This document shows positions 5,283-5,474 of a DNA stretch of 5,474 bases, one piece after another; within the stretch, counting starts at the first letter, position 1; every line of letters starts with the position of its first letter. Position numbers and translations under genes: made by a program. Origin of the DNA: Sutterella sp. (GTDB lineage: Bacteria; Pseudomonadota; Gammaproteobacteria; Burkholderiales; Burkholderiaceae_F); assembly GCA_020025955.1 (NCBI GenBank), contig JAHHRF010000084.1, positions 1 to 5,474 of the forward strand, in the 5' to 3' direction. The notes below the pieces were generated by a model. The model saw only the letters and a program-made list of their open reading frames with translations, made no database searches and was not told where the DNA came from.

Positions 5283-5289
5283 ATGGCGA

Positions 5290-5474
5290 ATGGCCCGACG
5301 TAAAGAAAGAATCCCTGAATATTTCACAGTAGACGTGGAACGACTCGACCAAGAAGGTCGTGGCGTGGCCCACAATGACGGCAAAGTGGTGTTTATTGAA
5401 GGCGCCTTGCCGGGTGAACGTGTTACCTATGAGCGCATTCGCAATAAGCCCACCTTTGAAAAGGGCCGTGTCAC
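5290..5474 (+). CDS. rlmD: 23S rRNA (uracil-1939-C5)-methyltransferase RlmD, N-terminal part (3' partial)
   Basis: RlmD (RumA) uses S-adenosylmethionine to methylate C5 of U1939 in 23S rRNA, in the cytoplasm. Only the first 61 codons are in the window. They cover most of the N-terminal RNA-binding TRAM domain: a basic start (MARRKER), DVERLDQEGRGVAH (15-28), then GKVVFIEGALPGERV (31-45), the signature of the RlmD/TrmA-type TRAM fold. The Fe-S cysteines and the catalytic methyltransferase domain would lie beyond the end, so the family member within the m5U methyltransferases (RlmD, RlmC or RlmCD-like) is judged from the N terminus and the neighbourhood. RlmD next to nlpD, usually after rpoS, is a common betaproteobacterial arrangement. 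No sign of damage is seen in the part present. Confidence 0.85.
   Translation, partial: MARRKERIPEYFTVDVERLDQEGRGVAHNDGKVVFIEGALPGERVTYERIRNKPTFEKGRV

Noticed and set aside
1..5474. CRISPR arrays, insertion sequences, attachment sites, rRNA or tRNA genes
   Set aside because: None seen: no regularly spaced repeats, no transposase frame, no terminal inverted repeats, and codon style is similar across the window.

Overview
The window is 5474 bases of moderately GC-rich bacterial DNA. It suggests a Gram-negative, probably a betaproteobacterium of the Sutterellaceae type (Sutterella, Parasutterella and relatives). The reasons are a pertactin-type autotransporter barrel ending in Phe, four lipoproteins with clear lipoboxes, and the order surE, nlpD, rlmD, which derives from the surE-(pcm)-nlpD-rpoS-rlmD neighbourhood of beta- and gammaproteobacteria. 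The genus is an inference from gene content, not from a search.

Left part (1-999): the 3' end of a plus-strand autotransporter gene, covering the whole translocator barrel. It is followed by a small hairpin and then a long bidirectional terminator that separates it from the converging lipoprotein genes.

Middle part (1007-3015, minus strand): three tandem, clearly related but strongly diverged lipoprotein genes of 202-212 residues. They look like a gene family built by local duplication. A terminator-like hairpin sits after each gene, and none of the three has a recognisable Shine-Dalgarno site. Their function is unknown; the N-terminal half faintly resembles DUF2846-type beta-rich lipoproteins, and all three end in the same short motif.

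Right part (3258-5474, plus strand): surE (survival nucleotidase), then nlpD (LysM plus degenerate LytM lipoprotein, an amidase activator for septal peptidoglycan splitting), then the 5' end of rlmD (23S rRNA m5U1939 methyltransferase). Neither pcm nor rpoS lies in the usual slots. The 162-base surE-nlpD gap holds several small hairpins. The 157-base nlpD-rlmD gap holds two terminator-like hairpins in a row, the second ending right at the rlmD Shine-Dalgarno.

Most of the window is envelope biology: a surface autotransporter, outer-membrane lipoproteins and a cell-division regulator. There is no mobile element, CRISPR array, tRNA or rRNA. The best candidates for something undescribed are the lipoprotein family with its shared C-terminal motif, and the tandem-hairpin leader of rlmD.
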